A stretch of DNA of 64,000 bases, taken from Pristionchus mayeri. Lineage: Eukaryota > Nematoda > Chromadorea > Rhabditida > Neodiplogasteridae. The stretch spans positions 37,120,661 through 37,184,660 of the forward strand of contig BTRK01000002.1 in assembly GCA_036245805.1 (NCBI GenBank), read 5' to 3'. Below the pieces are notes generated by a model. It worked only from the letters and a program-made list of their open reading frames with translations, was not told where the DNA came from and searched no databases. Both the position numbers and the translations under genes were made by a program. Below, piece by piece: positions 23,577-34,221 of the stretch (position 1 is the first letter of the stretch; each line of letters starts with the position of its first letter).

Positions 23577-23695
23577 TAAGAGTTCGAGAAACGATACCAG
23601 AGTCTCTTCAGTTTACATACTCTGTCACCGCTCGACCGGTCTAGATAGTGTGTGATATGAAGAGAGGAAGGCCCGAATTACGAACAATATTTCGA
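23577..23695. repeat. short hairpin element
   Basis: Begins GAGTTCGAGAAACGATACCA and carries the core CACCGCTCGACCGGTC between opposed ACACTCTC-like stems. Member of the dispersed hairpin family. Confidence 0.7.
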
Positions 23696-24318
23696 TGTTT
23701 TTTTCGCGTTCGGAACTGTCTTTCGCTCATTTATGGAGAGTCGAGGTCAGTGTTGATCACTGCGACGAGGTCACTGCGACGCTCAGTGTTGATAATACTC
23801 AAATTAATACTCAATTTTTTCTTCAAATTATTATAATGGAGAACCGACATTTGTTTCTAGTAAGTGTTAAAATTTCCATCTTAAGAACTGCTCTGATTTT
23901 CTTAGAATGCATGCCTTATCGGAGATTAACGCTTGAACAGTTGACCCTTTGGACCCGAAGACGAGAGAACTGATCGAGAAGGGATTGAACCGAGTGCGAA
24001 GGCCATAGATCTGTCTTGGCACGCAGTCGTTTCAGCGATAAGATAAGAAAGGCACGAAATGGGGACGAGAAAGCGATGAAATGGGAATTCAATTGCTAAT
24101 ATTATCGCCCGAATTCCATGAAAAGGCGAAGGAGGGAGGGAGAGCGAATGTGGAAACTTCTCCCCTTAAGCGCCATTCCCTCTCACTCCCAATAATCATG
24201 AGGAGTCTTCATTATCATTTCCTTGCTGTTAGATCACTCATGTATCTTTATCTTTTGTCGCGCCGTCGGTGAATATGCATTATTATCATTATTGCATTCA
24301 GGTTATAGCTTCGTCGAC
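23696..24318. other. upstream region of small gene 1
   Basis: About 24090-24260 resembles 25745-25870 (CCCGAATTCC..GAAAAGGCGA, then GGGAGAGCGAA, then TTTTGTCGCGCC against TCTTGTGGCGCC), so the two small genes share a duplicated promoter-proximal block. A possible splice acceptor (TTGCATTCAG) ends at 24300, 19 bases before the ATG. Confidence 0.5.
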
Positions 24319-24682
24319 ATGGCACCCTCGGCAAAGAAACTCAGTTTTGAAAGTCGCAATGATCGAAGCTCCTTCACGTTCTCTGCTGAGGAAGGCATTT
24401 GGAAGGATCAGGATTGTGCAGACTCTAAAAATGAAGGTGAGCACTTTTTATACTGTTTTGGTTTGAAGGTTCAATTGATTGAAATGTCACTTCGAAGTTT
24501 CATTCGAAATGTCTGCACACTAAAATTATTATATCGGATCCTCATTTCAAATAAACCACACGTACACTTTCACAATTAATTCATTTTCAGCAACTCCCAG
24601 TTATCGTCTTGGTACTACAAAGCGGTTTAGTTTTTCGAAGACCTTCGGATCAATTATCTCGAGTCTGCGCAATTCTGGGTGA
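24319..24682 (+). CDS. unrecognised 69-residue protein, small gene 1
   Basis: Not recognised. Two exons, 24319-24436 and 24591-24682, joined in phase 1 (donor GTGAGC, acceptor TTTTCAG), stop TGA 24680-24682. The product starts MAPSAKKLSFESRNDRSSFT, continues FSAEEGIWKDQD, and ends in a Ser/Phe-rich basic tail (KRFSFSKTFGSIISSLRN). No signal peptide, transmembrane segment or Cys pattern. Support for a real gene: the paralogue at 31025-31414 has the same exon length (118 bases), the same intron phase and conserved protein ends (PSAKKLS, RNDR, SFTFSA, IW, TTKR, RN), while the intron and flanks have diverged far more. The function is unknown; a short basic intracellular peptide is all that can be said. 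Confidence 0.65.
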
Positions 24683-25227
24683 TGAATGGAAACTTTCGTA
24701 AATTGAACATATCTTTAAGTGTCATACTTGTAAATATAGTGCTAAAATATCGTTGTTCAATGTGTTTATCAATTGTCCGATCATATTACTGTTGTGATGA
24801 ATATTATTTTTCGTTGACTTTGGGGACTTCATGCGGTTGGTTCATGGCAGAGTTCGAGAAACGACAATATGACATGGTCATTCAGTACTTTCCCTCTCCG
24901 ATCGATCGATCTAGTGAATTAACGATTGAACAAACGGCGACCCGAATTTCGATCTCTATTGTGAATCATGTGCATATCTTTCCACGTCGCAGGCAAATCC
25001 ATGACCCCTTTTACGATGTTTGACGGTGTCGAAAAAAAAAGATTTGGTGACGATGTCGAAATTGCCGAAAATCCAACGTAGACGCCGCCAGCGCTGGGCA
25101 GTTATGACTCGGGTGTGACTTTTGGAGTGGTACGGAGATGGAATGCGCTGATAAGAGATTGTAAGCTATTATTAGACGGATACTGACGTAGATTGCGCGG
25201 GGTCTACTGCGATCTCGGGTGAGCAAA

Positions 25228-25320
25228 TAATGTTACGAGTTCATTCCGCATACTCGCACTGTCTGACCGGCGAGAGAGTATGCGGAATGAAGAGATCGTA
25301 CAATATTTGCACAGCCCAGA
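25228..25320. repeat. short hairpin element
   Basis: Stem CATTCCGCATACTCGCACTG against GAGAGAGTATGCGGAATG with a loop around CTGACCGGC. Confidence 0.75.
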
Positions 25321-25559
25321 CTGAGATCGATAATATCTGATCGAGGCCAGTCAGTATCATATGAAGACAAGGTTACTTCTTCGATATTTGGCTCACCCCC
25401 CCCCCCCCCCCGCCAAATATTGAAGAAGTGCCAAGACAAGTAACGGAAAGAACCCGAATTGCGATATTCCAGTAAACCCATTTGCCAGTTACTCGAGACT
25501 CCATGTTGTTAGTCTAAGTTGAGGAATACAAGAGGTGTGAAGGCAGGACTGCTCATTCA

Positions 25560-25685
25560 CTCCTGCAAGGTAGAGTGCGTAATTCGCGCCTTCATCTCTT
25601 CATTTTGCACACTCTCGAGACAGGTTGAACTGTGAGAGAGTGTAAAAATTAAGAGACCGTGCTATCGTTTCTCGAACTCTACTGC
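25560..25685. repeat. short hairpin element
   Basis: Stem CTTCATTTTGCACACTCTC against GAGAGTGTAAAAATTAAGAG, right end CGTTTCTCGAACTCT as in other family members. Confidence 0.75.
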
Positions 25686-26124
25686 AAACTGCGTGAAGGG
25701 CGGCACTAAATCGGGAAGAAAATAAATACGAAATCATTCGTTGGCATTATCACTCGAATTCCTTGAAAAGGCGAGGGTGAGAGGGAGAGCGAAAGGTGCA
25801 AGTCCCCTTTGATCGCCATACCCTTTCATCCCCAATATTTATTGAGATTCAACCATTTCCTCTTTTCTATCTTGTGGCGCCTCGGGCCTCGAATATTTAT
25901 CAGTCATTATATGAGAGGAATCGAGAGAAAATCACCCATTTGAGGGGTTTCGCGGCGGTAAAACCAAACGTCATCCATTCCTGATCTAAACTGGGTGTAA
26001 GGTATTTCGGATGATGCTCTTTCAAACTGCGTCGTCAGAATGTTGATAACTGCCGTCATCTTCGAGATTCAGAAGGCCAAACTTGGGGCACTCACTTTTT
26101 AGGGGTGAAATCGAGCCCACTTAA

Positions 26125-27965
26125 GAGATATTCCACGAGAAAACGTACCTTTTGGGAAGGGTCGACGGATGGCTTTTTCCAACCCCCCTCAATATTTTGC
26201 TGGTGAAGTCCCCATACCAAGTGCTGATATTTGGCCCAATATGAAGGGCTCTGGTGCACTTTCCGAAAAATGCCAGACTAGGCCCAAAAAAATCGAAAAT
26301 TTAAATTTTCTGAAAAGTAAGATATTATAAGTTTTTCGGGAGTAGTTTTCGATGAAATAACGAAAAACTTACTTTGAATGCGATCAGATGTCGATGAAGA
26401 GTCGAAAACGTCGATTTTCGAAGATGTTTGCCCGTCCTGAAAATTTTTCCAACCAGCGTACCAAAACTAATTAAATTTTCGGATTTCCCGTGTAAAACTA
26501 CTTATAAAATCCGAACTGCATGGAATTTCTACCATGTGCTCTGAAGTTATGGTTTCCAGAATAAGGCTCACTTAGGGCAAGCTCTTGGAGCAAAACCATC
26601 ACACTTTCTCCAAATCAAGCCGAATGGGCTCTTTTGAGCATAGAATCTTATTTTTACATCGAATCAAACAATTTTAGACCATAGCCGGACATTTTGAGGT
26701 CTTCATTTTGAAATTTTGGTTTTTGGAAAAAAACGAATTTCTCACATTTCACAAAGAGTGATATTTTTTCTTCAAAATCGGTTTACAATCATCGGATATG
26801 CCTAATTTTTATCAGATCTTATTTCTTATGCATATTTACATCGGGTTTGTGCATTTCACGCTCAAGTGCACATGCTAATGACTTGAAAACCCGAGAAAAT
26901 GCGATTTTTTTCGAAATTTTGGAATCTCTCAGATTGCTATTTGAAGTCCAAATACATGATATTTCGTTCATAATTACTAAATATGGCCCATAATTTACAA
27001 TAATGTACAGTTGGTTTGGGAGCCATCTGATGAAAAAGTTTTTTTCATTGTTTTCGAGATGGATCAAAATTTCCGAAAAAAAGAATTTTGCCCGATAGCT
27101 CTCAAACCAACTTTAAATCATTATATGGGCTATATATAGTAATTATGAACGAAATACCATGTATTTGAACTTCAAATAGCAATCTGAGAGTGTCTCAAAC
27201 TCTAGAAATTCCCAAAATTTCGAAAAAAAATTTTTTATTTCGGGTTTTCACGTCATTAGCATGTGCACTTGAGCGTGAAATGCACAAACACGATGTGAAT
27301 ATGCATTAGAAATAAGAATCTGACAAAAATTAGGCATATCCGATGATTGCAAACCGATTTTGACGAAAAATATCACTCTTTGTGAAATGTGAGAAATTCG
27401 TTTTTTTCCAAAAACCAAAATTTCAAAATGAAGACCTCAAAATGTCTGACTATGCCCATTCGGCTTGACTTGGAGAAAGTGTGATGGTTTTGCTCCAAGA
27501 ACTTGCCCTAAGTGAGCCTTATTCTGGAAACCATAACTTCAGAGCACATGGTAGAAATTCCATGAAATTCGGATTTTATACGTAGTTTTACACGAGGAAT
27601 CCAAAAATGTAATTAGTTTTGTTACGCTGGTTGGAAAAATTTTCAGGACGGGCAAAAATCTTCGAAAATAGACGTTTTCGACTCGACATCTGATCGCTTT
27701 CAAAGTTTTTCGTTTTTTTCGTTATTTTCATTTTTCGTTATTTTCATCGAAAAAAGTCCCGAAAAACCTATAATATCTTACTTTTCCGAAAATTGAAATT
27801 TTCGATTTTTTTTGGGCCTAGTTTGGCATTTTTCGGAAAGTGCACCAGAGCCCTTCATATTGGGCCAAATATCAGCACTTGGTATGAGGACTTCACCAGC
27901 AAAATATTGAGGGGGGTTGCAAAAAAGCCATCCGTGGGTTGGTACGTTTTCTCGTGGAATGTCTC
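26125..27965. mobile_element. TTAA-flanked 1.84-kb palindromic element
   Basis: Ends GAGATATTCCACGAGAAAAC and, inverted, GAGACATTCCACGAGAAAAC. Nearly the whole length is an inverted repeat with axis near 27045 (for example AAGTGCACATGCTAATGACT against its complement at 27250-27280). TTAA lies at both borders (26121-26124, 27966-27969). The undisturbed arm of the host palindrome near 30795-30800 has a single TTAA at the same place (GTCATAAGTC..AAAAGGTCAT context), so this is a genuine insertion with TTAA duplication, as made by piggyBac or Kolobok transposases. No coding capacity. Confidence 0.85.
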
Positions 27966-28737
27966 TTAAACGGTCATAAGTCGGTTTAAAATTTAGATAT
28001 AAACTCGTTCTTTGTTTAGAAAGAAAGCTGAGAACATTATCTATAACTTTTATGTTGAAGATGTCATTCGTTGTGTACATCCCAGTTCGGGGTGGTCGGG
28101 TCGACCAAAAATGACCGAATTCGGGAAATCGGAAAAACTCGGCTGAATGAATACGTGCGATTGATAGACATTATGAGTGACTAACTTGACGCCAAAAATT
28201 AGCCAAATCGGAGGGGTAAAAAAAAGGGCGTGAATTTTTATCCGGCGACGTCAGAATGAGTCCCAGACCAAAGTACCCTCTTAGCTCCAACTGGCAGCTA
28301 TTAGACTCAAACCTGTCCAAAATCATCCAAAACGACATTTAGAATTGTTTTCGAGCTAAATACAGTACTCCCATTGGGCAGAAATTACGACCGGACCAGA
28401 AAATTGAAAATCGATTTTCAGATCCTTCTCAACCTGGGAGATTGGCCCATATGTGCCAAATCTCTTTCTAATAAAGTACTAATGTCCCTCTAAACTTATT
28501 GGAGAAAGGGCTCACCTATACATGCGAATTTTCGTATCAGGGATCCAAGAAAAGGCGCAAAACTGCACTTCAAGTAATCATAGTCCTAGGGACCCGATTC
28601 ATACCTAGAAATGTAGAGCACGATGAGCTAAACATTTCATCTGTTGAAGGCGAGTCTCTATATTTTCGTAGAAGCGAGCTACAAAGCCTATAATTTAGCA
28701 AAAACGACGGGAAACGCGCTCGGGGTAGCGCTAAATA

Positions 28738-30028
28738 CAGGGTGTCCAAAAAGTATTGTTACACGGATAAAACCATGTATCTTTCTTTAAAAGCAACATA
28801 GACAACTCAAACGGGGCACAGTATTTATCAGTGACCATATGAACATAACAATGCACGATCACTCGATCTGGCCTCCATTGGCCGCGATGACCTCTCTGAG
28901 ACGACGAGGGACCGAGTCGATGACGGCCCGCAGGTAAGGGACGTCGATCTTCTCCCATGCCTTGAGAAGGGCTGCCTTGAGGGAATCGCGGTTCTTGTGG
29001 CGAGTAGAGCAGGCCTCCTTCTCCAACACTGACCAAATGCTGAAGTCCAGAGGGTTGAGATCGGGGGAGTTCGAGGGCCATTCCTCACTCGAGATGAAGT
29101 CGGGCAGATGGGCGCGACACCATGCCTGCGTCACTTTTGCCGAGTGAGCAGGCGCTGAATCCTGTTCGAAGGTCCAGCGAGCCCCTTTGAAGTGGGAGCG
29201 GGACCAGGGGAGAAGGGCCTTCTGGAGAATTGCCCTGGTGTAGTACTCCTTGTTGATCTTGACCCCGGGATCCACGAACACGAGATGAGTCTTGCCCGTC
29301 GAGCACACACCAGCCCAAACCATCAGTGCCTGGGGGTGGGCAATGCGAGAGATGGTTCTACCTCTGGCGTCAGCTTGCTGAGGAGACTTGGCGATGATCC
29401 TGGTGTTCTGACTGTTGTAGACCTCCTCGACTGAGAACAGCTTCTCGTCAGAGTAAACGGTAGTCAAGTGCTCCCCACGATCGGCCCGCTGAAGGAGCAG
29501 CTTGCATCTCTCCAGGCGCTTCTGCTTGTGGACATCAGTGAGGCCATGGCCCTTTCTCATCTTGTAGGGGTAGGACTTGAGAAGAGAATGAACGATGGCA
29601 CACACGGATCCTTTGGAGATCTTGAGATCCTTAGCCATCTTCCTGATGGATCGTTTGGCATTGCGATTCACTCTCTTCTCCACGATTCTCCTGTTCTTCT
29701 GAGTGAGAGCGGTCTTGGGTCTTCCTGATCTTGGACGGTCCTTCGCAGTGCCCAACTGCTTGAAACGGGAGATGGTGCGATAGACTGTCATTCGGGAAAT
29801 ACGAAGCTTCCTCCTGATGGAATCTGGGGGGTCGCCGAGGGTCCAAAGGTTGATAATAGTTTGACGATAGCGATTTGGACGAACCATGACTATGGGAAAC
29901 TAATTAGTAGGTTCCCTCAACGCACCGAAGGGTGGGCTCAAACGTGTTATTACAGGTTTTGACAACTCGACCTACATGTTAAAAAAATTCGCGTTTCAAA
30001 AGTGTAACAATACTTTTTGGACACCCTG
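28738..30028 (-). mobile_element. complete mariner/maT-type transposon
   Basis: 1291 bp with inverted ends CAGGGTGTCCAAAAAGTATT (both sides) flanked by TA (28736-28737 and 30029-30030). It holds one uninterrupted transposase gene on the minus strand. The related palindrome at 62022-62050 preserves the empty sequence GCGCTAAATAGAGGGG, which fixes the insertion at that TA. Confidence 0.95.
28859..29887 (-). CDS. Tc1/mariner (maT, DD37D) transposase, 342 residues, intact
   Basis: Cut-and-paste DNA transposase acting in the nucleus on its own terminal repeats. ATG 29885-29887 to stop 28859-28861 without interruption. The N-terminal helix-turn-helix region includes DSIRRKLRISRMTVYRTISR (about residues 17-36) and a second DNA-binding segment (KRSIRKMAKDLKISKGSV, about 78-95), with the RPRSGRPK hook between. 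The catalytic core shows SDEKLF (first Asp), FEQDSAPAH (second Asp) and NSPDLNPLDF (third Asp). I count 37 residues between the second and third Asp, which places it in the DD37D (maT/nematode mariner) group and not DD34D mariner or DD34E Tc1. Length is typical. Base composition is visibly more GC-rich than the flanks, and no decay is seen, so insertion is recent and the gene could be active. Confidence 0.95.
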   Translation of the reverse strand: MVRPNRYRQTIINLWTLGDPPDSIRRKLRISRMTVYRTISRFKQLGTAKDRPRSGRPKTALTQKNRRIVEKRVNRNAKRSIRKMAKDLKISKGSVCAIVHSLLKSYPYKMRKGHGLTDVHKQKRLERCKLLLQRADRGEHLTTVYSDEKLFSVEEVYNSQNTRIIAKSPQQADARGRTISRIAHPQALMVWAGVCSTGKTHLVFVDPGVKINKEYYTRAILQKALLPWSRSHFKGARWTFEQDSAPAHSAKVTQAWCRAHLPDFISSEEWPSNSPDLNPLDFSIWSVLEKEACSTRHKNRDSLKAALLKAWEKIDVPYLRAVIDSVPRRLREVIAANGGQIE

Positions 30029-31024
30029 TAGAGGGGAGAGAGAGGGAGGTCAGGCGGCGGCGAGAGCGCCAGACGGTTAGAGCGCGCGCTCTCGGGGGAT
30101 TTTAGTCGATTTCTTCCTAACTTCTAGGCACTGTAACTCGCTCCTACGAAAAGATAGAGACTCAATTTCAGGAGATGAAATGTTTAGCTCATCGTGCTCT
30201 AAATTCCTAGCTATGAATCGGGTCCCTAGGACAATGATAACCTGAAGTGCAGTTTTGCGTCTTTTCTTGGATCCCTGATACGAAAATTCGCATGTATAGG
30301 TGAGCCCTTTCTCCAATAAGTTTGGAGGGACATTAGTACTTTATTAGAAAGAGATTTGGCACATATGGGCCAATCTCCCAGGTTGAAAAGGATCTGAAAA
30401 TCGATTTTCAATTTTCTGGTCCGGTCTTAATTTGTGCCCAATTGGAGTACTGTATTTTGCTCGGAAACAATTCTAAATGTCGTTTTGGATGATTTTTGTC
30501 AGGTTTGAGTCTAATAGCTGCCAGTTGGAGCTACAAGGGTACTTTGGTATGGGACTCATTCTGACGTCGCCGGACAAGTTAGTCACTCATAATGTCTATC
30601 AATCGCGCGTATTCATTCAGCCGAGTTTTTCCGATTTCCAAAATTCTTTCATTTTTGGTCGACCCGACCACCTCGAACTGGGATGTACAAAACGAATTAC
30701 ATGTTCAACAGAAAAGTTATAGAAAATGTTTTCAGCTTTCTTTCTAAACAAAGAACGAAGTTTCTATCTAAATTTTAAACCGACTTATGACCTTTTAAGT
30801 GAGCTCGATTTGACCCCTAAAAAGTGAGTGTCCCAAGTTTGATCTTCCGAATCTCGAAGATGACGGCAGTTATCAAAATTCTGACGACGCAGTTTGAAAG
30901 AACATCATCCGAAATACCTTAAACAAAGTTTCGATCTGGATAGGATGAGTTTGTGTTTTCCGCCGCGGAGAAGGTGATTCTCTCGTGATGTCTCTCATAT
31001 GCAGATCACATCCTTTCCGTCAGC

Positions 31025-31414
31025 ATGCCTCCCTCTGCAAAGAAGCTCAGTTATGAATGTCGCAACGACCGCACTTCCTTCACATTCTCAGCTCATGAAT
31101 GCATCTGGAACGATGATTATTTTGCTGACCCCAACATTCCAGGTTATTTTCATTTTTTTCTTTTTTGAACGGGCTGAATTGATAAATGACAATTCGAAGT
31201 TTTATTCGAAAAGTCAATACCCTACCTCCTAAAAATATAGCATCGGGTAATTTTCACTTCAGGACAACTGAAAAACGTTTGATGCGATCATATTTTATTT
31301 CACCTTAATATATTTTCAGCATCTCCCAGCAATCGTGTTGCCACTACCAAGCGACTGAGTAATTTGTCAAAGAGGTTTCTATCATTTTTATCGATTATGC
31401 GCAATACTGCATGA
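31025..31414 (+). CDS. unrecognised 70-residue protein, small gene 2
   Basis: Paralogue of small gene 1. Exons 31025-31142 and 31320-31414 join in phase 1 (donor GTTATT, acceptor TTTTCAG), stop 31412-31414. The product starts MPPSAKKLSYECRNDRTSFT, continues FSAHECIWNDDYF, and ends RLSNLSKRFLSFLSIMRN. About half the residues are shared with gene 1, concentrated at the two ends, and exon 1 has exactly the same length. The donor (GTTATT) is weaker than that of gene 1. The 5.1-kb foldback lies between the ATG and the sequence homologous to the gene 1 promoter, so expression is probably altered. Function unknown. Confidence 0.65.
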
Positions 31415-32586
31415 TGAATGAAGGCGAAACTCATGGAATTTCAAGTGTCAAAATGTATATACATTTCAAGATAAAATGCTAACATATCATTAATCAATCG
31501 TATTTACCCACTTATCCAATTACCGTGTTTGGGGTTGCCGCATGCCGGTGACCTTCTGGGGAGCAGAACAACAATGCAGTTTACAGCTTACATCATACAA
31601 CATTGCATAGCAATGATGTGAGGGGGGTCGGAAACGATACCAAGGCATTTTCATGTTGTTAATTTTCATCTTGTTCGTTAAAAGAGAGTGAATAATGAAA
31701 ATACAGCACCCATTTTTGACAAAGGCGATATGATGTCATAGTTATATCCGACCCAGTGCCGAATTCATAACTCGACACGTCACTTCATCCGTTTAGCAAA
31801 CCTTGTATAGCTCGAAATTTGGATAATTGTCACTTCCTTTCCGTGAATCATGTGATATTTTTGGAGTGGTAAACGTACAGAGATGTAATGTGCTGATAAG
31901 CGATTGTGGGCTATTTATAAACAAGTGCTGACGTCAAACAAATTGCAAGAGATAAGTGGAGTTCGGGAAGGCGACAAGGGTCACTGATTTCTGAGAATCA
32001 TCATGACAATGGCGGGAATTGTATGCAAACGAGTAAGGAGAGGAATTCGAGTGGTGATATTTAGCTTTTTTTTCTAATTTCGACATTTGTGAAACTTTCC
32101 GTAAGCTTTTTGGTGTAGGAAAAAGACTTTCTGGTTGACTTCATAGATACTTCCCTACTCTTCAACGCACAAACTTATACAGATGAAAAAAGGATGTCGG
32201 TGAAAGGGACAGGCATGGATAACAGCATCTCGACAGTATAGTGAACTTTGTTCACGAGCTCACTACGCAAGGAATATTTGGCATACTGGAAGGAAGTATC
32301 TGAATAATACATGTATGAAATACTTTTGTCTTCATGGTTAGGTTTACCGCACCACTTCCAGCTTGAGACATCAGGTGACCAAACCTGAGGAATCATCATA
32401 TGCATTAACTTTATCGACTTATCGATTGTACGCATAATATTGTTACAATAACAACTAACATTACGGAAATTGTGGTAATATTTACAACAAATATTTATCG
32501 TTGCACAACACTGATTCGCTTTACAATCTGACTTCTCTGACATAAATGTTTTTTGTGTTAGTGCAACGATTTGACGGAAAGCGTTC
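31415..32586. other. intergenic, tail of duplicated unit
   Basis: 31850-31990 resembles the 3' flank of small gene 1. A 151-codon minus-strand frame (32175-32630) overlaps the last receptor exon and has a Cys-rich, low-complexity composition that I cannot support as coding. Confidence 0.4.
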
Positions 32587-34221
32587 TTAATTTCGCAGTT
32601 GATCTTTCGTTGTTGCTGAGAAGGGAGCATTCGAAGGCAAAGTGATTTTGTTGGAAAGCGTGGAAATGAATTCCGTACTCAAAATCATCGTTAGCGAATG
32701 CACAATTGAGTGCATTCCGAAGATTTGAAAGAGTATCGGAGCGACATCAGAAATCAATATTTTTAGTATTATTATTTTTTTTTAATTATGAAACCTGGTT
32801 CATCTAAATCGATCAAATACAATATAGGAAATCCAACGGCTGGAAGAATTATGGTTACTGTGGGAACGAAAATCTAAATTAATTAAGTGATTTAAAAAAA
32901 AAAAGATTTATTTCTTTAAAAAAGTAAAATAATTAATGACAGGGAATCTATAAAACTATCGTACCTGAAGTATTAACGATTTCGTCAGACGTCTATGCAT
33001 GTTCCTAGTTTTCGTACTCAATATTTTCAGCTTATTGAGCAAGTTGAGTGTGTGATATATTGTCTAAAAATATTATAATGGTACTTTTCTCAATATTTCC
33101 TAACAACTGCCATTAAAGTGAACGAACTGAATGTAATTATAATTATTTCAATGAAATAAGCGATTAAATAGGGCGAATTCGCACAAGCAGCTATATTTCT
33201 GATATTGTCAGGCCAGTGCGATGGAAGATTCTGAAATTGTCGGTAGAATATATTTATTTTTTTAGAAAAAAATATCACCTCACGATGTTCTCCGGAAAAA
33301 TCGATGACGAGCTGGAAAATCAAGGGTAGATTATTAGTGTTGTAATCAAAATTACCATGAGCAGAGGTCCCTGCGCAGCAAAAACTAATGTCATCGTTGC
33401 ATGAAAAATAAGTAGAGAAGTAGCTGATAGACGGAAACGATGCGCGTTGGGGAGGATAGTCTTTAAAAATGGAGCATAAATTGTATTTTATGGAGCATTA
33501 ATTGTGCTGCATCATTGGTTTCAGGAGGACATCGACAAATACCATTCAAGATTTTTTGGGCCCGTTGAGATTTTTTTAGTTCGTAAAATCCTGTCTAAAC
33601 AGTAGCCTTTCAACATAAACCAGTTCAGATACTTTCCTGGCAAGAATTGAATTACCTGGTTCCGATACATGACGCTCATCGAATATGGAACGCCAATTAG
33701 TGTGATAAGCGACACCCAAACTCCCTCAAGTATATCATTATATTATTTTAATTTTATCAATTTGCCTACTAGAGTTCGGCATTCGGGCCTTCGTATCTTC
33801 ATTTCAAATACTCTCACGACCGGTCGAGCGGTGAGAGAGTGTGTAAAATGAAGAGACGCTTGTACCGTTTCTCGAACTCAAACACCTACCAAGCACACAG
33901 AAGCCCGGAGGTGAAGCTGTTTGCCTAGAATACCGTCAATATAGAAACATGGAAGCGGAAATGCAACGATCGGGTCCATTAACAGTTGAAGGTAAAGGTC
34001 GATGATAGCTGACAAAACCTGAAAAAAAATGTCAACCTATGTACACTGATGACATAATTCACCGTCGTTATGGTGAGTATGATCTTGTAGTTGGCTGAGG
34101 CGTATAAATATCGGTAAATAACTAAAACGGCAAGCAAACTGAGTACAACTGACGTAATCGCTGTTACGTCTTGAATATAGTTGAATATCAATTTAGAGGA
34201 GGCAGATAGCAGTTCGACCAT
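32587..34221 (-). CDS. Srh/Sri-like 7TM chemoreceptor, apparently intact
   Basis: Predicted chemosensory GPCR. Minus-strand exons: from ATG 34219-34221 (MVELLSASSKLIFNYIQD, then LLAVLVIYRYLYASANY), about 33889-34012 (AIIDLYLQLLMDPIVAFPLP, CFYIDGIL), about 33660-33730 (VWVSLITLIGVPYSMSVMYR), about 33360-33465 (HRFRLSATSLLIFHAT), a short one near 33290-33330, about 33110-33225 (PSHWPDNIRNIAACANSPYL), about 32966-33065 (loop KILSTKTRNMHRRLTKSL), about 32790-32875 (IFVPTVTIILPAVGFPIL) and 32587-32755 (PILFQIFGMHSIVHSLTMIL, stop 32587-32589). The DP..FPLPCFY signature and the RNMHRRL loop are typical of the superfamily. No frameshift or stop found, unlike its paralogue at 20.1-22.4 kb. A hairpin element lies in the intron after exon 2. 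Confidence 0.75.
33772..33893. repeat. short hairpin element in receptor intron
   Basis: Starts GAGTTCGGCATTCGGGCCTT, stem CTTCATTTCAAATACTCTC, loop CGACCGGTCGAGCGGTG, right end CGTTTCTCGAACTC. Confidence 0.8.

Larger units (their letters stand above)
24683..25899. other. 3' flank of small gene 1 and duplicated 5' block of small gene 2
   Basis: Phrases around 25110-25200 (TTTTGGAGTGGTACGGAGATG, GCTGATAAGAGATTGTAAGC) recur near 31860-31930 after small gene 2, so the duplication unit extends past the genes. Two hairpin elements lie at 25228-25320 and 25560-25685, and a C14 tract at about 25387-25400. The block 25745-25899 matches the promoter-proximal region of gene 1. Confidence 0.5.
25900..30995. 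repeat. 5.1-kb composite foldback between small-gene-2 promoter and ATG
   Basis: Outer arms run from about 25905 (ATATGAGAGGAATCGAGAGA, GCGGCGGTAAAACC) to about 30990 (the same in reverse complement, ending CTCTCATATGCA). The arms are collinear through CTGCGTCGTCAGAAT, TTTAGGGGTGAAATCGAGC, GGTCGGGTCGACCAAAAATG and CTAATAGCTGCCAGTTGG. Two later insertions split it: a TTAA-flanked palindrome (26125-27965) in the left arm and a mariner/maT transposon (28738-30028) at the axis. The left flank (CGGGCCTCGAATATTTATCA) and right flank (GATCACATCC then ATG 31025) correspond to adjacent sequence in small gene 1, so the whole repeat landed in the 5' region of small gene 2. Confidence 0.8.

Noticed and set aside
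29192..29728. Plus-strand frames inside the mariner
   Set aside because: Antisense shadows of the intact transposase gene.
28499..30316. Paired 64- and 79-residue frames starting MEKGLTYTCEFSYQGSKK
   Set aside because: Identical starts arise from the inverted arms of the 25.9-31.0 kb foldback; no family resemblance and no conservation of length.
32175..32630. 151-codon Cys-rich minus-strand frame
   Set aside because: It overlaps the last exon of the intact receptor in another frame and has no homologue or splice support that I can see.
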